A stretch of DNA of 64,000 nucleotides from Pachypanchax playfairii (taxonomy: Eukaryota; Chordata; Actinopteri; Cyprinodontiformes; Aplocheilidae), in contig SSNP01000031.1 in assembly GCA_006937955.1 (NCBI GenBank), forward strand, positions 507,417 through 571,416, given 5' to 3'. The translations under genes were made by a program, and so were the position numbers. The notes beneath the pieces are model-generated. The model saw only the letters and a program-made list of their open reading frames with translations. It had not been told where the DNA came from and made no database searches. Each line of letters starts with the position of its first letter. The first letter of the stretch is position 1. Positions 40,601-55,600 of the stretch are shown here, piece after piece.

Positions 40601-43600
40601 GAAAATGTGAATGTTGACAGTCCTGTAGTCTACACAACAGTGGAGAAGATGAGGACTTATAAAAGCCTCAATTCGTATATTTTCTTCGAGGTAAGCTTTT
40701 TTAATTGGCTTGGTGGATGATGTGTTGAGAATGTTACCACGTTAGCTCCACTAGCTTCGCTAGCCCCGTTAGCATGAGTTCCGGTGTTAGTTTATAGTCA
40801 TATTAAATCCCTATGATATTATGTTAAACTCATTCGTGGAGTGGAGGTGATCACTTACTGCGTGCAGAAGACAGCCCATGATCATGTTACTCTTTCTGCA
40901 GTGTCTGCCGTTCTGATCTGTTTATCTAATTACATAAGGTTTTATTTAATAAAGTAATATCCGTCCACTGGTTTGTGTGCGTTTGGGCTGTTTGCGTGCT
41001 CACAGTACAGAAATGCGCTCTCGTCATGTTCGTTTTTACACACAAGTAACAACTTCATGACTCCCCACAGTGAAAAAGCCCAGGGGAAACCTCAGAAAGT
41101 GCTGGGGGTCCGCTGTCATCCCAGGACTGCTGGTTGTCCTGTCCCTGCAGCTAAATATTAAATAGGGTGAATTAAATACAACATAAGGAACGCCCTGGAT
41201 CTGTTTATTTGCTCCTTTTTATTCATTTTTTAATGTAAAATCAGATTGGGACACGGTATCGGCCGATACTCAAAATCAAATGACTCAGACTCGGACTCAA
41301 GGTCAAAAAATCTTGATCAGGACATCATTAGTAACTAACACATATGCACATATGAAACAAACATGCAATAGAAGTCTTTCCAAACAACTGGGCAGCATTT
41401 CACGAGATGTAATTAAAAACTACAAGCTCCATGTATGCCATGATTTGTTCACTTGAGGATAGAGGAGAAGTAAGTGTTACCTTGGCAATGGACTTGATCC
41501 ACTCCTTGTGGGTGTCTGGGTCATCAGTGCCAAACAGATAGATGCGCTCAGAGTCAGTGTACAGTTCAAAGGTATATTCGTACCTGAGGTTGAGAAAGAT
41601 TGAGAGTGAGTGACATAATTATCAGAGGACATTCAAAACAATCAGTTAAAACGTGTAAGGTAAGTAAGGTGTGTGTACCCATGTTTCTCAGGTCCGTTGA
41701 CTGTCAAACAGACGATTTCCGATGCTTTTAGTATACCATTAGGGTTGGAATTCTTGTCGCTTTCATAATAGCTGAATGTGCCATCATTTAGCGTGCACCA
41801 TCGCCGACTGAACTCTTACAAGATGGACAGACAGAGACTTTTTCACAAGTGGAAAACTATAGCCGTGTTACTAGGAGTGACTGTCTTTCTTAAAGTATCA
41901 CACCAGTTTACAAAGCTTTGAAGTTTATTAATATTGAGCATTAGAGCTCCACAGAGCTTTTCATACATACCCTCCTTGTTCTTTCGCTCTGTGACAGCTC
42001 GAGTCAAAGACGCAGTCTTGAACAAAAAGCCGTTGTACGACACACAAGGTGACGGCTGGTAATGTTCTGGATCCTGCGCCTCCTCCATATACAACTGTGG
42101 CAGCTCTGCAGAAGAAGAAAAAAGAACATTATTACCAGGACATACCTGCTGAGAGTGTGATGTGTAATGTAGCACAAAAATATCTTCATTGTCTCTACTA
42201 TCACTACAGGATGATAAAAACAAATCATGTAAATCAAGTAAAATATGAATTTTCCTACACTCAGAGTCACAAACAACACTGATACTCAAACTATCCTGAA
42301 AAGACAAACGGGAGAATTTTAGATTGTCTTCACACTGATGATTGTCTTTGCAAACAATACGGTATGCACAAAGCTGTCTGACAGTGTAAGATATTAAAAT
42401 ATTTTTAGGGAGAGATTAAAATAGGGTTTTACACTTTCATCTTTATCCAATATCTTATCATATACAACTGACTTGTTTTCATTTCATGAAATGAAATTTC
42501 TTTTCATTGTATTCATTACAACTTCGAAACTTCAAACTGATTGTTGGTGTCTACTCAGTGCACAGGGCTTGTACCTGTGTTCAGATTGTGTCTGATCAGC
42601 TCTGCCTGTAGATGCTGTGAGTGCACGCTGGCCAGAGACTCAGGGGTTGGACAATCTGTAATACCAGTTGAACAATTTACATCTGCCCCGCAGAAAATCA
42701 GGCTTAACGTCTCCAGCAAGTCACTGCACTGCACATTGATGCAAAGAGCCTGGAAGGAAGGTGACAGAATAAAAAAACTGAGACGCACATTGAGAAACAC
42801 TTAACACATATCAGCATAAGAAACAGCTCCATCATAATGGAGGTCAACTCAATTTTCCACAGCAATTGTAAACATTTACTCACCACACCTGCATTACTAA
42901 GAATTACAAAGAGACGAAGATGTGAAGTGCATTATAATAATGTGTTTGTCTCACTGTAAAGTTACTATCTGCATGATGGCCAAAATCAGTTGACTAACTT
43001 GAGGAGTTTATTACAATTTTACCAGTTGAGTAAAATAAATTAAATTATTTTTACACACTTGGGTTTATGTGGACCTACATGACTGAGAATCTAAACTAAA
43101 CTACTAACTGACTAACTAAGTAACCTCTCGCGCGCACACATACACACACTTGTCTTGAATTTAACCATTAAGCTCTTTGTGGTTTGAGAAATTCCACAGC
43201 ACTCTGTCACACACTGACACACAGTTTCACACACAAACACACAGAATTTGCCCCTCCTCTGTTTAAGCTCGACTGAGCCCCAACACATACATCCAGACAA
43301 ACAAAACAATTAACACACTTTAAAATTGCAAGCAAGAAAATTCTGAACGTCTAGCTGGGAATGTCTGATAAATTTTGCCTTTACATATGATCATTTTCTT
43401 GACTACTGTTGTTTCTGATTTATTCTGACCATCAGCTTTAGCATAAAGAAAGAGTCTTGCTGTACTCGACTAATTATACTAGGTTATACAGTGGGGCAAA
43501 AAAGTATTTAGTCAGCCACCAATTGTGTAAGTTCTCCCCCTTAAAAAGATCAGAGAGGCCTGTAATTTTCATCATAGGTATACCTCAACTATGAGAGACA

Positions 43601-46600
43601 AAATGAGGAAAAAAAATCCAGAAAATCACATTGTCTGATTTTTAAAGAATTTATTTACAAATTATGGTGGAAAATAAGTATTTGGTCACCTACAAACAAG
43701 TAAGATTTCTGGCTTTCACAGACCTGTAACTTCTTTAAGAGGCTCCTCGGTCCTCCACTCGTTACCTGTATTAATGGCACCTGTGTGAACTCGTTATCAG
43801 TATAAAAGACACCTGTCCACAACCTCAAACAGTCACGCTCCAAACTCCACTATGGCCAAGACCAAAGAGCTGTCAAAGGACACCAGAAACAAAATTGTAG
43901 ACCTTCACCAGGCTGGGAAGACTGAATCTGCAATAGGTAAGCAGCTTGGTGTAAAGAAATCAACTGTGGGAGCAATTATTAGAAAATGGAAGACATACAA
44001 GACCACTGATAATCTCCCTCGATCTGGGGCTCCACGCAAGATCTCACCCCGTGGGGTCAAAATGATCACAAGAACGGTGAGCAAAAATCCCAGAACCACA
44101 CGGAGGGACCTAGTGAATGACCCGCAGAGAGCTGGGACCAAAGTAACAAAGGCTACCATCAGTAACACACTACGCCGCCAGGGACTCAAATCCTGCAGTG
44201 CCAGACGTGTCCCCCTGCTGAAGCCAGGACACGTCCAGGCCCGTCTGCGGTTTGCTAGAGAGCATTTGGATGATCCAGAAGAGGATTGGGAGAACATCAT
44301 ATGGTCAGATGAAACCAAAATAGAACTTCTTGGTAGAAACTCAACTTGTCATGTTTGGAGGGAAAAGAATGCTGAGTTGGATCCAAAGAACACCATACCT
44401 ACTGTAAAGCATGGGGGTGGAAACATCATGCTTTGGGGCTGTTTTTCTGCAAGGGGACCAGGACGACTGATCCGTGTAAAGGAAAGAATGAATGGGGCCA
44501 TGTATCGTAAGATTTTGAGTGAAAACCTCCTTCCATCAGCAAGGGCATTGAAAATGAGACGTGGCTGGGTCTTTCAGCATGACAATGATCCCAAACACAC
44601 CGCCCGGGCAACGAAGGAGTGGCTTCGTAAGAAGCATTTCAAGGTCCTGGAGTGGCCTAGCCAGTCTCCAGATCTCAACCCCATAGAAAATATCTGGAGG
44701 GAGTTGAAAGTCCGTGTTGCCCAGCGTCAGCCCCAAAACATCACTGCTCTAGAGGAGATCTGCATGGAGGAATGGGCCAAAATACCAGCAACAGTGTGTG
44801 AAAACCTTGTGAAGACTTACAGAAAACGTTTGACCTCTGTCATTGCCAACAAAGGCTATATAACAAAGTATTGAGATTAACTTTTGTTATTGACCAAATA
44901 CTTATTTTCCACCATAATTTGCAAATAAATTCTTTAAAAATCAGACAATGTGATTTTCTGGATTTTTTTTCCTCATTTTGTCTCTCATAGTTGAGGTATA
45001 CCTATGATGAAAATTACAGGCCTCTCTGATCTTTTTAAGTGGGAGAACTTACACAATTGGTGGCTGACTAAATACTTTTTTGCCCCACTGTCATTAAATC
45101 AATACTTCCTATTAAACTTTGCACACTATTAGCCATATTGTTACAGACTGAGCCATTTTGTGAAAACACTGTCATTTGATTGTCTACTTCACAAACAGTG
45201 AAGAAAGTGTGTCCAAACCTTTGACTAGTAGTGTAGATCAGTTAGATGAAAGGGAATAGTGGACTCTTAAATGATAGAGGAAAAGCAAACTGATTATAGA
45301 TGCACATGTGAAAGCAATCCAAGTATAGGTCAGTGTGCTGTGGTGAAAAAAACCCAACAAAAAAAAAACTAATCGTGTTCCCCTCTGACCGTATGACAAG
45401 AATCAAGTGGAACAAAGTACAATGAGGAAATGAGTTGTTTGCCTGTTTGAAGGCCTCACCCTTCAACATCTGCTGTCTATACAAAAAAGACCAATGTAAT
45501 AACACAAAGAGAGAAGAGATGAGAAGGAATCTAACAAGAATCTCCCCCAGTTTCCCCAGAGAGAAACTAGGACAGAGAGAATTTATCTGAGTGTGTCTAA
45601 AAAGAATCTCAGACCTTCATTTGCCCTTTGCAGCTACACAGGCCATAGTTGGACCAGAAAAAAAGGGTGAGGGGAAAGAGAAGAAAGAAAATATTGTGAA
45701 AACGAGATTAAAGCATTTCAGTCAGGCACACTCATCAGAGGCTGGAAACTATAAAATCACAAGGAACACATGCTGCCAAAACTTCACCCAGACTATCACA
45801 TGTACATATATGTTCATATATTACACCCAGATGAGAATAACACATACATGACTCATCATTAGATCACCAGGAACAGTTCTTACAGACAGAGTAAATACAG
45901 AGAGGGAGAAGAAAGACTTCTAAAAGGGAGGAAAAGAGAAAGAGACACACTTAATTTCCCGAGGGGAACCTTCCTGGGGGATTAATAAAGTATTTATCTT
46001 AACTTTTTTTATCTTAAAACAAGGAGCTAAACACTGGAAATTAAACAAGTCATCCAACTGCATCTCCAGCTGATCTCAACACACATAAAAAAGATTTATT
46101 GTCTAAAGTCCCACAGACTGAATGAGGAAATAAGAGGACTGGAGAGGAGGAGGCAAAAAATGTAAAGTAACACAATGAGAACAATGCTACAAAATCCCAA
46201 ATGCACAAAAACAAACCCCCCAAAAAGTTTTTCGTTTTTGTAATTGATAAATTCCAATAAAACTCTGTCATCAGCACAGTCAGCCCAGTGTAGCTGATGA
46301 GCTCAAGTAAATCAGGATTTGTTCTCCAAACTATTTCCAACCCGTGCTCTCATAAACAGAAACCTTTGTTCTGCAAAAAGTGTGTGAGGCGATAACGTCG
46401 TTCTAATTCCTGATAACTGCTCTGAACAGGAAACTAGCAAACATTCTCTTATGTGATTAGATTTTTACTATAAATTACCAAAAAAAATTTACTGGCAAAA
46501 TAGCTTCATACTTATTTTTACTCAGATTTTTACTCTAACCCATTAAACATGTAGCTGGCATCAACAAACAACAAGCTGACATGAGTGGTTTTGGAATGTA

Positions 46601-49600
46601 TACAATAATAGCTCAGCATAGAGGAAGCTAAACTTATGAAAGACTGTCAGTTGACTCTCAGCATGCTGGTGACAAACCAGTGTGTCGCCTCTGGGAAAGA
46701 AAATCAAGTGGAGTTTGCCAGCAAAGAGACACATTTAATAATTTTTAAGTTGATTGCTCACAAACATTAATTTGGAGGTAAAAATAAAAACTCTACAATA
46801 TTCCCCCGTAAGAGAACAAATTTTTTAAAATAAATATTTAATTACTTATTTTGTGGATTTTACAAAAGCTTATAAAAACTGCTTTGAATAATGCAGCTCA
46901 AGTTTTAACAGTTTTCCACTTTTAACTTTTCTTTATTGGCTTCAAGTAAAATCCATAAAAACAACTGCACAAAAGCTGTAAAAATTAGGGTATAATATCC
47001 CAACAACACTAACCTTGCATTGTGCTTTGGGGCGGGTGCTCAGGTATGATTGGCAGCAAGTGCCCAGGCAGGCAAAGCAAAACAAACATGGCTGCACCGA
47101 TGGATGTACGCATAAAAGCAGCTATTGAATCTGTTTTAGCAGAACTAGAAATTATTTCTTCATTGAAAAGTGAGCAAAGGTAAGAGCTTTGTGCATTTCT
47201 TGATGGTAAAGATTAGGGATGTCCCGATCAAGATTTTTCGACCACTCCAGCACTTCCTGAGGTTTCCCCTGGGCTTTTTCATGGCGGGGAGTCATGAAGT
47301 TGTTACTTGTGTGTAAAAACGAACATGACGGGAGCGCATTTCTGTACTGTGAGCACGCAAACAGTCCGAACGGACACAAACCGGTGGACGGATATTACTT
47401 TATTAAATAAAACATTATGTAATTAAATAAGCTGATCAGAACGGCAGACCCTGCAGAAAGAGTAACATGATCATGGGCTGTCTTCTGCATGCAGTAAGTG
47501 ATCAACTCCACTCCATGAACGAGTTTAAGATAATATCATAGGGATTTAATATGACTATAAACTAACACCGGAACTCAAGCTAACGGGGCTAGCAAAGCTA
47601 GTGGAGCTAACGTGGCAACATTCTCAACACATCATCCACCAAGCCAATTAAAAAAGCTTACCTCGAAGAAAATATACGCATCGCGGCTTTTATAAGTCCT
47701 CATCTTCTCCACTGTTGTGTAGACTACAGGAATGTTAACATTCACATTTTCACACACGTTGTGGTCAGTCGTCATGGAAACGCATCCCCTCCTTAAATGG
47801 CGGCTGCAGGTTGCGAGGGAAACTGTCCCGGATACTGACGTCACACGAAAAAGTGTATATGTGTTAAAAACTAATAAGAATATATATACATCTATGTCCG
47901 AGTCCTGATCGGGAGGTAACGTCCAATTCTGATCGAGTCTTAAACTACGTGATCGAGCCCAATTTCCGATCACGTGATCCGATCTGGACATCCCTAGTAA
48001 AGATGTGTTGTGCTTTTCTTGGTAGTAACAATGTGTGTGTTTTTTTCCTGATGCAAGAGCTTGATTTACTGTGATTGGCTAAAGACAAATCATGAAAGCC
48101 AAACACTTGCTGGCGTGTCCTCCAATCAGCTTAAAATATTAAACCAGACGGCCCTCCCTATTATAGATGGTTTCAAATGGAGCGGTTCAAGATGTATGTG
48201 TTTCCCCGACTTGACAAGACATGGGGCTACACATAGATCTGTCAAAGCCAGGTTACAACAACACTGTAGTAGCATATCATTCTACACCCACTGTTGTAAC
48301 ATTCCCACAATTCCTTCAGTTTCCAAGAATGGCAGAACGGAACACACAGAATCCCAGTTGTTGTGGAACCAACAAGTTTTTTTTGGGCTGAAATTTTTTC
48401 TTAAACATTGTGCAGGCTCAAGTGTTCCTGAACTAAATCCTCCACAGTTTTCATATATGAGATGTTCTAAAGATGTTCAGAAGAAATATCAAATGCAATT
48501 TAAACCGCCCCTTGAAAAACGTAATCGTCCCATATTTAGAAACAAAAGTATGCATCCCGTATTGACCTAAAAAGGGACGCACTTTGACCCATATTTCCAT
48601 GAGAATGAAAATTAGTCTGTAAAATGTCAATGTTTTGTATGAAAATATAAGGTAAACTTATTCCTAGGCTCTCTCCTGCTCTGTGACCAATGAGCTAACA
48701 GCACACAAGTATGACAATACAGAATCCCACTTATCTCATTGGTCGAGGTGCGGTTGCTTGCAAAGAAGATAGCGGAAGACAGACAAGGCAGCATTAATGA
48801 GACAGGCTCTGACACCACATAAGCAACTTTCAAAGCAAGCTTTGGGATTTATAAAAAAAAATGTAGCGGAAAAATGTGCGCAACTTTAAGTTGACTAAGG
48901 ACCTGGCTTACGCACATTTTGGACATGAAGAGCACCTGCAGTGCTGCTGCACACAGAACAACAACACCCCCCCCACACACACACACACAGCCCCAATCAG
49001 ACATGCGAAATATCAGCAGGGGGAAAGATTGAGACAGAATGTCACACGTCGTTTATAAGACCAATACAGAAGGCGTGACTTTCTTATTTTTTTAACCAAT
49101 TCTTTAAATGTGCCAGAAATTTCAGTCAGGACATCACATATTTTGTGCAGTTCTTCTGCACTTCGTTCACCGCACTAGTCATGTCCTTCTGTGCCTGGTG
49201 GGACAGCATCAGTTACCACCCGGTCACTTTCAGGTGCGCCATGCGCTCGAGGTGCACTGGTGAGACAGACCAACCCTACAGCCACATCTTCGGTTGCCTC
49301 AGATGCCTCGTTGGACGCTTCGTCCAGAGTCAATGATGGACACATTTGATCTGTATTAATAAAAGGCTTAGTCTCCTCTGCATGGTCAGTGTTTCCCTCC
49401 TTCTCTGGCATGATGCCATGCATGCTTGCCGGTTCGAGTACTGCTGAGATCCTAAGAGCGAGCTGTGGGGGATCAGAGGTGCCAGGGGGTCCGCAAGTGG
49501 CAGACACACTCTGGCGGTTCAAATCAGATACTTAAAGGTCCTGTATCATGAAAAATCAACTTTTTGGAGCTTTTAACCATGTTGTGATGCTATTTCTTTA

Positions 49601-52600
49601 TTTAAAAGAATTCCAGAGTGGTTTTTGGCTTAATTCGTGCATTCCTGAGTAATCCTCCTGAAACCTGCGCTCTGAGTAGCTGCTTTACTCGCTCATGTAA
49701 AACGGCTGAATTGAGCCCCTCTACGTCACAGTGTCATATCAGGAAGTTCCTGATCAATCCCTGCTGCCTCTGTAGTAGGTACGAGGCGAGCTGCGAGAGT
49801 CCGAAACAATTTATCAGGAGCTCATCACAGCCCTTTAAAAGAAATATGCACAAAAAGGGCTAAAAAAATTCACCACGTCAGGAAGGGTAAAGGCAATCAG
49901 GTTGGCCGGCCCTGCCAGCGAGGTGTCCCTTATTTATTTATTTTTTCAGGGAGTTGGCAACGCTAGTCTGAACATAGCCTTAGTGTCTCCACTGGATGAA
50001 TATTTAGTCAAGTTTTGGCATCCATCCAATTCAAGGTGATCATCACAGTTAAACTACTGTAGTCGAAAGTGGCCAAAACTCAGTCAATTTTATAAATAAC
50101 AAGTAAGTTTGGTGTTGTAGTAGCTGAGAGTCATTCACATAATGTAGTACACTGAGTGCTAACAGATCACAAGATCTTCCAATGTAGGTTGAGGTAACAC
50201 ATAACATTAGCTTCAAGATTTTACCAAAATGGCTCAATCCCTTTTCATTGGCTGTTCTTGCATCAATGTGACATTCAATGTGAGATTCTCTCTTTGTCTC
50301 CCATCACCAAACCGGTAAAAGGAGATGGTCTTTTTTTCTGGAAACTGGTTCTGCTGGAACTTTCTTCCAGTTGAAACATTTGTTCCTTCCTCAAAGGAAC
50401 TCAAAGTTTGTTTTTTCATTTGACCCTAAAGAGAATTTTACCAGTGCACTGCTGCAGGTTAAAGTAGCTGTACTAAAAATCAATAGCTAGCAGTAAAACT
50501 GAGACAGAGGAGGAAACAGGCCACGTGTTCACCAATAGAAGTGAACTTAGAAAACACACAGATTGAAATACAAAATAGGCACAGAATGTGCCCATACATG
50601 CACATTAATATGCATGTTAACAGATTTCAACCCACTCCAGGGTCATACACACAAACAATCCCTTCAAGCATACACTTACAAATCAGCAGTTACTACAGTT
50701 TTATACTACACTTTGCAACTTAAACACAAACACAGTTTCAAAGAAATTCCATCCGGAAATCCAAAGTCCATTAACATACCACAACACAAGCTTGAAGCTA
50801 CCCTCAATAAACCAAACATTCACAATCTTCACTAATCTAACTGAGCAAAACAAGAGATGAAGTCACGTAAAAAATATTTTCACTACCCTCACCTACAGAA
50901 ACACACAAACTGAGCTCCAGGTTTTCAGTTCCTTTCAAAAACTGCTAATTTAATGTCAGTGGACCAAGAGAACCAAACAAAGTTCCAAATAGAAATGTCT
51001 GCAAAGGTTTTCAGACAAGAAAGGTAACAAGAAACTTACAAATCAGAGGAAAAGGCCGAGAGTGAACAGAACAGAGTAAACAGATCAGCTTTCTTCTGCA
51101 GTCACTACCATACAATGAGGACAGGAGGAGGAGTAGAAGAGGAGGAGAGGTGGAGTTACAGCACATTCACTGAGTAATGATGTCACATTAAGGAAAAAAA
51201 GAGAAAACAAACAAAAGATGAAAATGTAAAGAGGATTGAAAATACAAACTGTAAATGGTAAATGGCGTGTACTTGTATAGCGCTTTACTCAGGTCCTACA
51301 ACCCCCAAAGCGCTTCACACTACAGTTTGTCATTCACCCATTCACACACACACTCACACGTTGGGTGGTGATAAACTACACATATGTTAACACACACTGA
51401 CAGAGGCGAGGCTGCCAGATACCAGCTCTGCCAGACCCTCCGACCATCACCAAACAGGCAAAGTGGGTTAAGTGTCTTGCCCAAGGACATAATGGCCAGG
51501 CGATGTTTTACTCCGAGCAGAGCAGGGATTTCAAACGGTGCCCTTCTGGTTACAAGATGACCCGCTCTACCGCCTGAGCCACAGCTGCCCCAAAATACAA
51601 AAGTTAAACTGATTTTAGTAAATTCTATTCAGTAGCACTTAAGAAACTCAAACATCATTTTGAGAAGTGTTTTATCACTGTCTTCTGATGTAACAAGAAA
51701 GATTACACAAACAAATTTACCACCTCAAATTTCTTAAGACACACCCAAGCAGAAATATTCTCAGCTGAGGAATTTCAAGTATGTTTATCTAACATAAAAA
51801 AACAAAACAGGTAGAGAAGCCATCAGGTCATTTCTCTCTAAAATCTGCTTTCAGAAAGTCAGTAAACTGCAGAGAAAATCTGAGTAACTCCCAGAGACTG
51901 AACTGAAGATTCAGGTGTACCAGGAAAAAAAAGGAGCAGCAACTTAAACCTCTTTAGACATCCCAAACAGAGATTCACACACACATGCGTGTGCGCACAC
52001 ACACACAGTTCAGGGAGGAGAAATATTAACTCATAGTCAAGAGTTAACAGTGAGTCACTGACGCACTCGAAGAGCCTGTGAGCTGGACACATGGTTGCTT
52101 GGAAGTGGGTTAAGAGGGTATTAGGAGACCAAACAGACTGAGACACTTTTTTTTCTTTTGGCTACACAAATACTTTTTTAAACACAAAACATGCAGAACA
52201 GCAAAACAATACAAAGAGCTTCTCAGGCTGTTCTAAAATATCCCATGGCAGCATTTACACTCACACTAATGAGTACAAAAATTAAGATGACCAAGTTGGT
52301 GGTTTTCAGAAAAATGTTGTCCTGAACTGAACGGCAAGTCAGTAACACGCAGATATGTAACATTCCTGATGCACCATCAGTTTGCCTTTTGGGTGATTTA
52401 GAAAATGTTGTTATGAAGTCGAACACAGTCCACATGGTTTTTATCGCCTTATGCATTGCTAAGAAGACAATCCTTATGAACTGGAAGAATAAAAATAATC
52501 TTAGTATTAAACAATACAGGCACCTATTGATAGACCATATTAGTCTATTGTCTCTTTACAGTATGAGTGCTGAATGGAAGCTGGGGTGGGTTTAGGTTCT

Positions 52601-55600
52601 CCTTTTGGGGCGGTGCTGGGCAGCTTGCCTTGGGCGCCTTGGTGTCAGAAGTAGCCTCTGCCGGGTTCCCCTGCCCTTGGTGGGCTGCGGGGAATGGCGT
52701 TGTTTATTGGGGTAAGTAGGGGAGCTGGCTCCCTGGGAGGGAATCTCCCTCCTAGTCCTTTCCTCCCCATCCCATCCAGCTTTCCTCCTCCCACTCCATC
52801 GCACAATCCCCTCTGCAACACAGGGCCTTGGGATGCAGGTTCTCTCCATCCTGGTGGCAGACTGCATCCCAATTTTTACCCACAGCTTAAAACCTCTCTA
52901 TATACACATACACATTACACACACAAGGGGTTCTTGAGGCTGGGCTGTACTCTAGCCCTCTGTTTTAAATGCACGTTAGAAAATCCAACACCATCAATTC
53001 ATCTGAGCAGGAGGAGTGAAGTGCAGGGTCTTCTCACATCCCTGTTCTCTGCTTGCTGCCGGGGGATGGGGGGCGGGGGAAGACCTGGCCATCTAGTCAG
53101 GGTCAGAAGTGGGTAACGGTGGTCTGTGGTTTCGGTGTTCCTGGTGATCTGCTTTGTTCTGCCTCAAAGGGGAAGGAATCAACTCCTGGGTCTGGGATTA
53201 GTTGCCACCTTGGGGGTACTGGTACCTAGGTCCAGGAGTGTAGAGTGTGCAAGGGGAGTGTAAGTATGTCTGTGGTGTCTATTTTGGCTTCTGTTCACGT
53301 TGGTGTGTATGGTAGAGTTTGCGTATGTGTGCAAGAGGGTGGGAATGTATGCTTGTGTATGTGTATGACTGTTTGTCTATGTATGTCTGTCTTTGTCTAT
53401 GTGTCAGGGTGGGTCTTAGACTCCCCCTCTGTCTAACAATATCTTATGCTCCTTTATTAGGGCCCATCTCACCCCACCAGGCTTCCCACTGCTTACTGGT
53501 TTCCCTACCAGCTCGTGCACTGGGGGTTTCTAGAGTTTGGGGGTGGGTGCTTGGGGTGTGTACTGGCCTGATCCCAGTGGCTGGCTGGTGGGCTGAGCGC
53601 TTCCTGGCTTTGTCAGATACCTGCTTTGGGGGGGTTACCCTTGGGTCTTGGACTTCAGATCTGTGTCCTGGAGTGCTTGGGGTGGCTGGTTGCTGGCAGG
53701 GCCTGTGAGATTGTCGCCACGGCTTCCTAGGGCACCTGTCCTGTGGTTGCGGGGCGACTGTGCTTGAGGTTGACTATGGTCTTGTCTGGGAGGGGGTTTT
53801 GGTTGCTCCTGCGGTGGCCTACCTATGCTCTGCTGCTCCGGGGGTTGGGGCCTGAATCCCTTGGGCTTGGGTTGGCCCTGTGGTCTGCTATGAGGTTTGG
53901 TGGCTGGGCTGGGACTTTTCACACCCACTGTCAAACAATTTTATGGAGAAACCTTATGGTCATCCATGCACACAGATATTCACAGACACTTACTGACTTG
54001 GGCTGCAGCTGCCACTGGGGATGTTGTGTGTTAAGCAGTGCCATTATTCGTTCGATCCACAATGACCTTATCAGTGTTTAAATGTAGATGTTGGCCGACG
54101 CTGCTCTTGTTTTTGTCTTTCAGCAGGCGTTGAAGCAGATTTCTCTCTCTCCCACCTTCTCTTCTACCTATTTTTATCTATTTTTCCTCTTTTTTCTTGT
54201 TTTTCTCTGATTTCCTCTCTCCTTTGACATGGCCGCTGATTCAAAAAAATTGTAATAAACAAAAATAGCATCTAAATAAAATCCCAATAAATAAAAGTAA
54301 CAAGCAAGTAACATGCTCAGCTTGTGAAAAAAAAATCTGTCAGGCATTTCTATGCATTCGGACATCAATTCCGACTGCTTTACTGCCAAACAGGACATGG
54401 GGGGAAAAAAATGAAAAGGCCAGATTGAATTTTGCCAAAAAACAACTAAAAAAGTCAGCCCAGTTCAGGAACAGCATTTTTTGGACAGATGAAACTAATA
54501 TCAACCTGGACGAGAACAATGGGAAGAAGAAAGTACGGACAAGGCTTGGAATGTCTCATGATCCAAACCACACCACATCTTTTGTAAAACATGGTGGAGG
54601 CAGTGTGATGGTGTGGACAGGTATGGCTTCCAATGGCACTGGGTGTTTATTGATGATGTGACAGTAGACAGAAGCAGCTGGATAAATTCTGAAGTGTATA
54701 TGGATATACGTTGCCAGGCCAAAAAAAAAAAGTTGCCACCTGGATTTAACTAAGCAAATAAATACGATTAGCTTATTTGTAATAATTACTGCATGGGCGC
54801 TGATCTTTCAGCTTGGCAACAAGTTATTTAATCCCAACTGATGCAATGAGTTGCATCTCATTTCTTAAACAACCATGTTGAAAGACACATCCCATGGTTG
54901 AGGAAAAGATGTTAGTCTGTTTAAGTCATGGCATGCATCAAGTAGAGAAAACATCTAAGGAGATAGCAGAAACTACTAAAATTGTTTTAAGAAGTGTCCA
55001 ACACATTATTAAAAATTGGAAGGATTGTTGGGACCCATTGTCTTCAAGGAAGAAAGGTGGCCAGAAAAATAGGTAACGCTTCCTTTTACAGTCTGCTAAT
55101 TACTAAGATTACTTACCATATAATTCCCAATACATTGTTCTGTTTTCTAAGCAACCAAACACACTTTTACCATCTTATCTTCTGCAATGTTGCTACATAA
55201 AAGATTACATTTTACTTAGTAAGTAAGTGGAAACTGGACTGTAAAAGGAAGTCTGGCTTGTTTCCATGGTGTAACCAGGTTCTTACCATAAAATTTCTAA
55301 TACATTGTAACAGACACCTTTACCATCTTATCTTCTGCAACAATGAAAACGGATTGATCTTGTAATGTTTCAGGCATGGAAACTCTCGAGAGTGCATGGA
55401 ACAAGGAGCGGAGACTGTTCTTGAAGTTAAAAGATTTATTCAGTAGGTGCAGAGTGAGCTGTCTGCAGGATCTTTGTAACCAGAACTCATGTTGTTCTGC
55501 AGTGGGAAAAGGCCAGAGTCAGAGGATGGAAACACAAGTGAGTTTTACTCGATGATATTGGAAACAAAGTTCAGTGTTAACGTAGAACTTACGTAGTACT

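Noticed and set aside
49175..49522. 115-codon minus-strand frame
   Set aside because: No domain, no matching splice context with arap1 phases; left as unassigned.
53635..53934. Pro/Gln-rich 99-codon frame
   Set aside because: Produced by base composition of the G-rich block.
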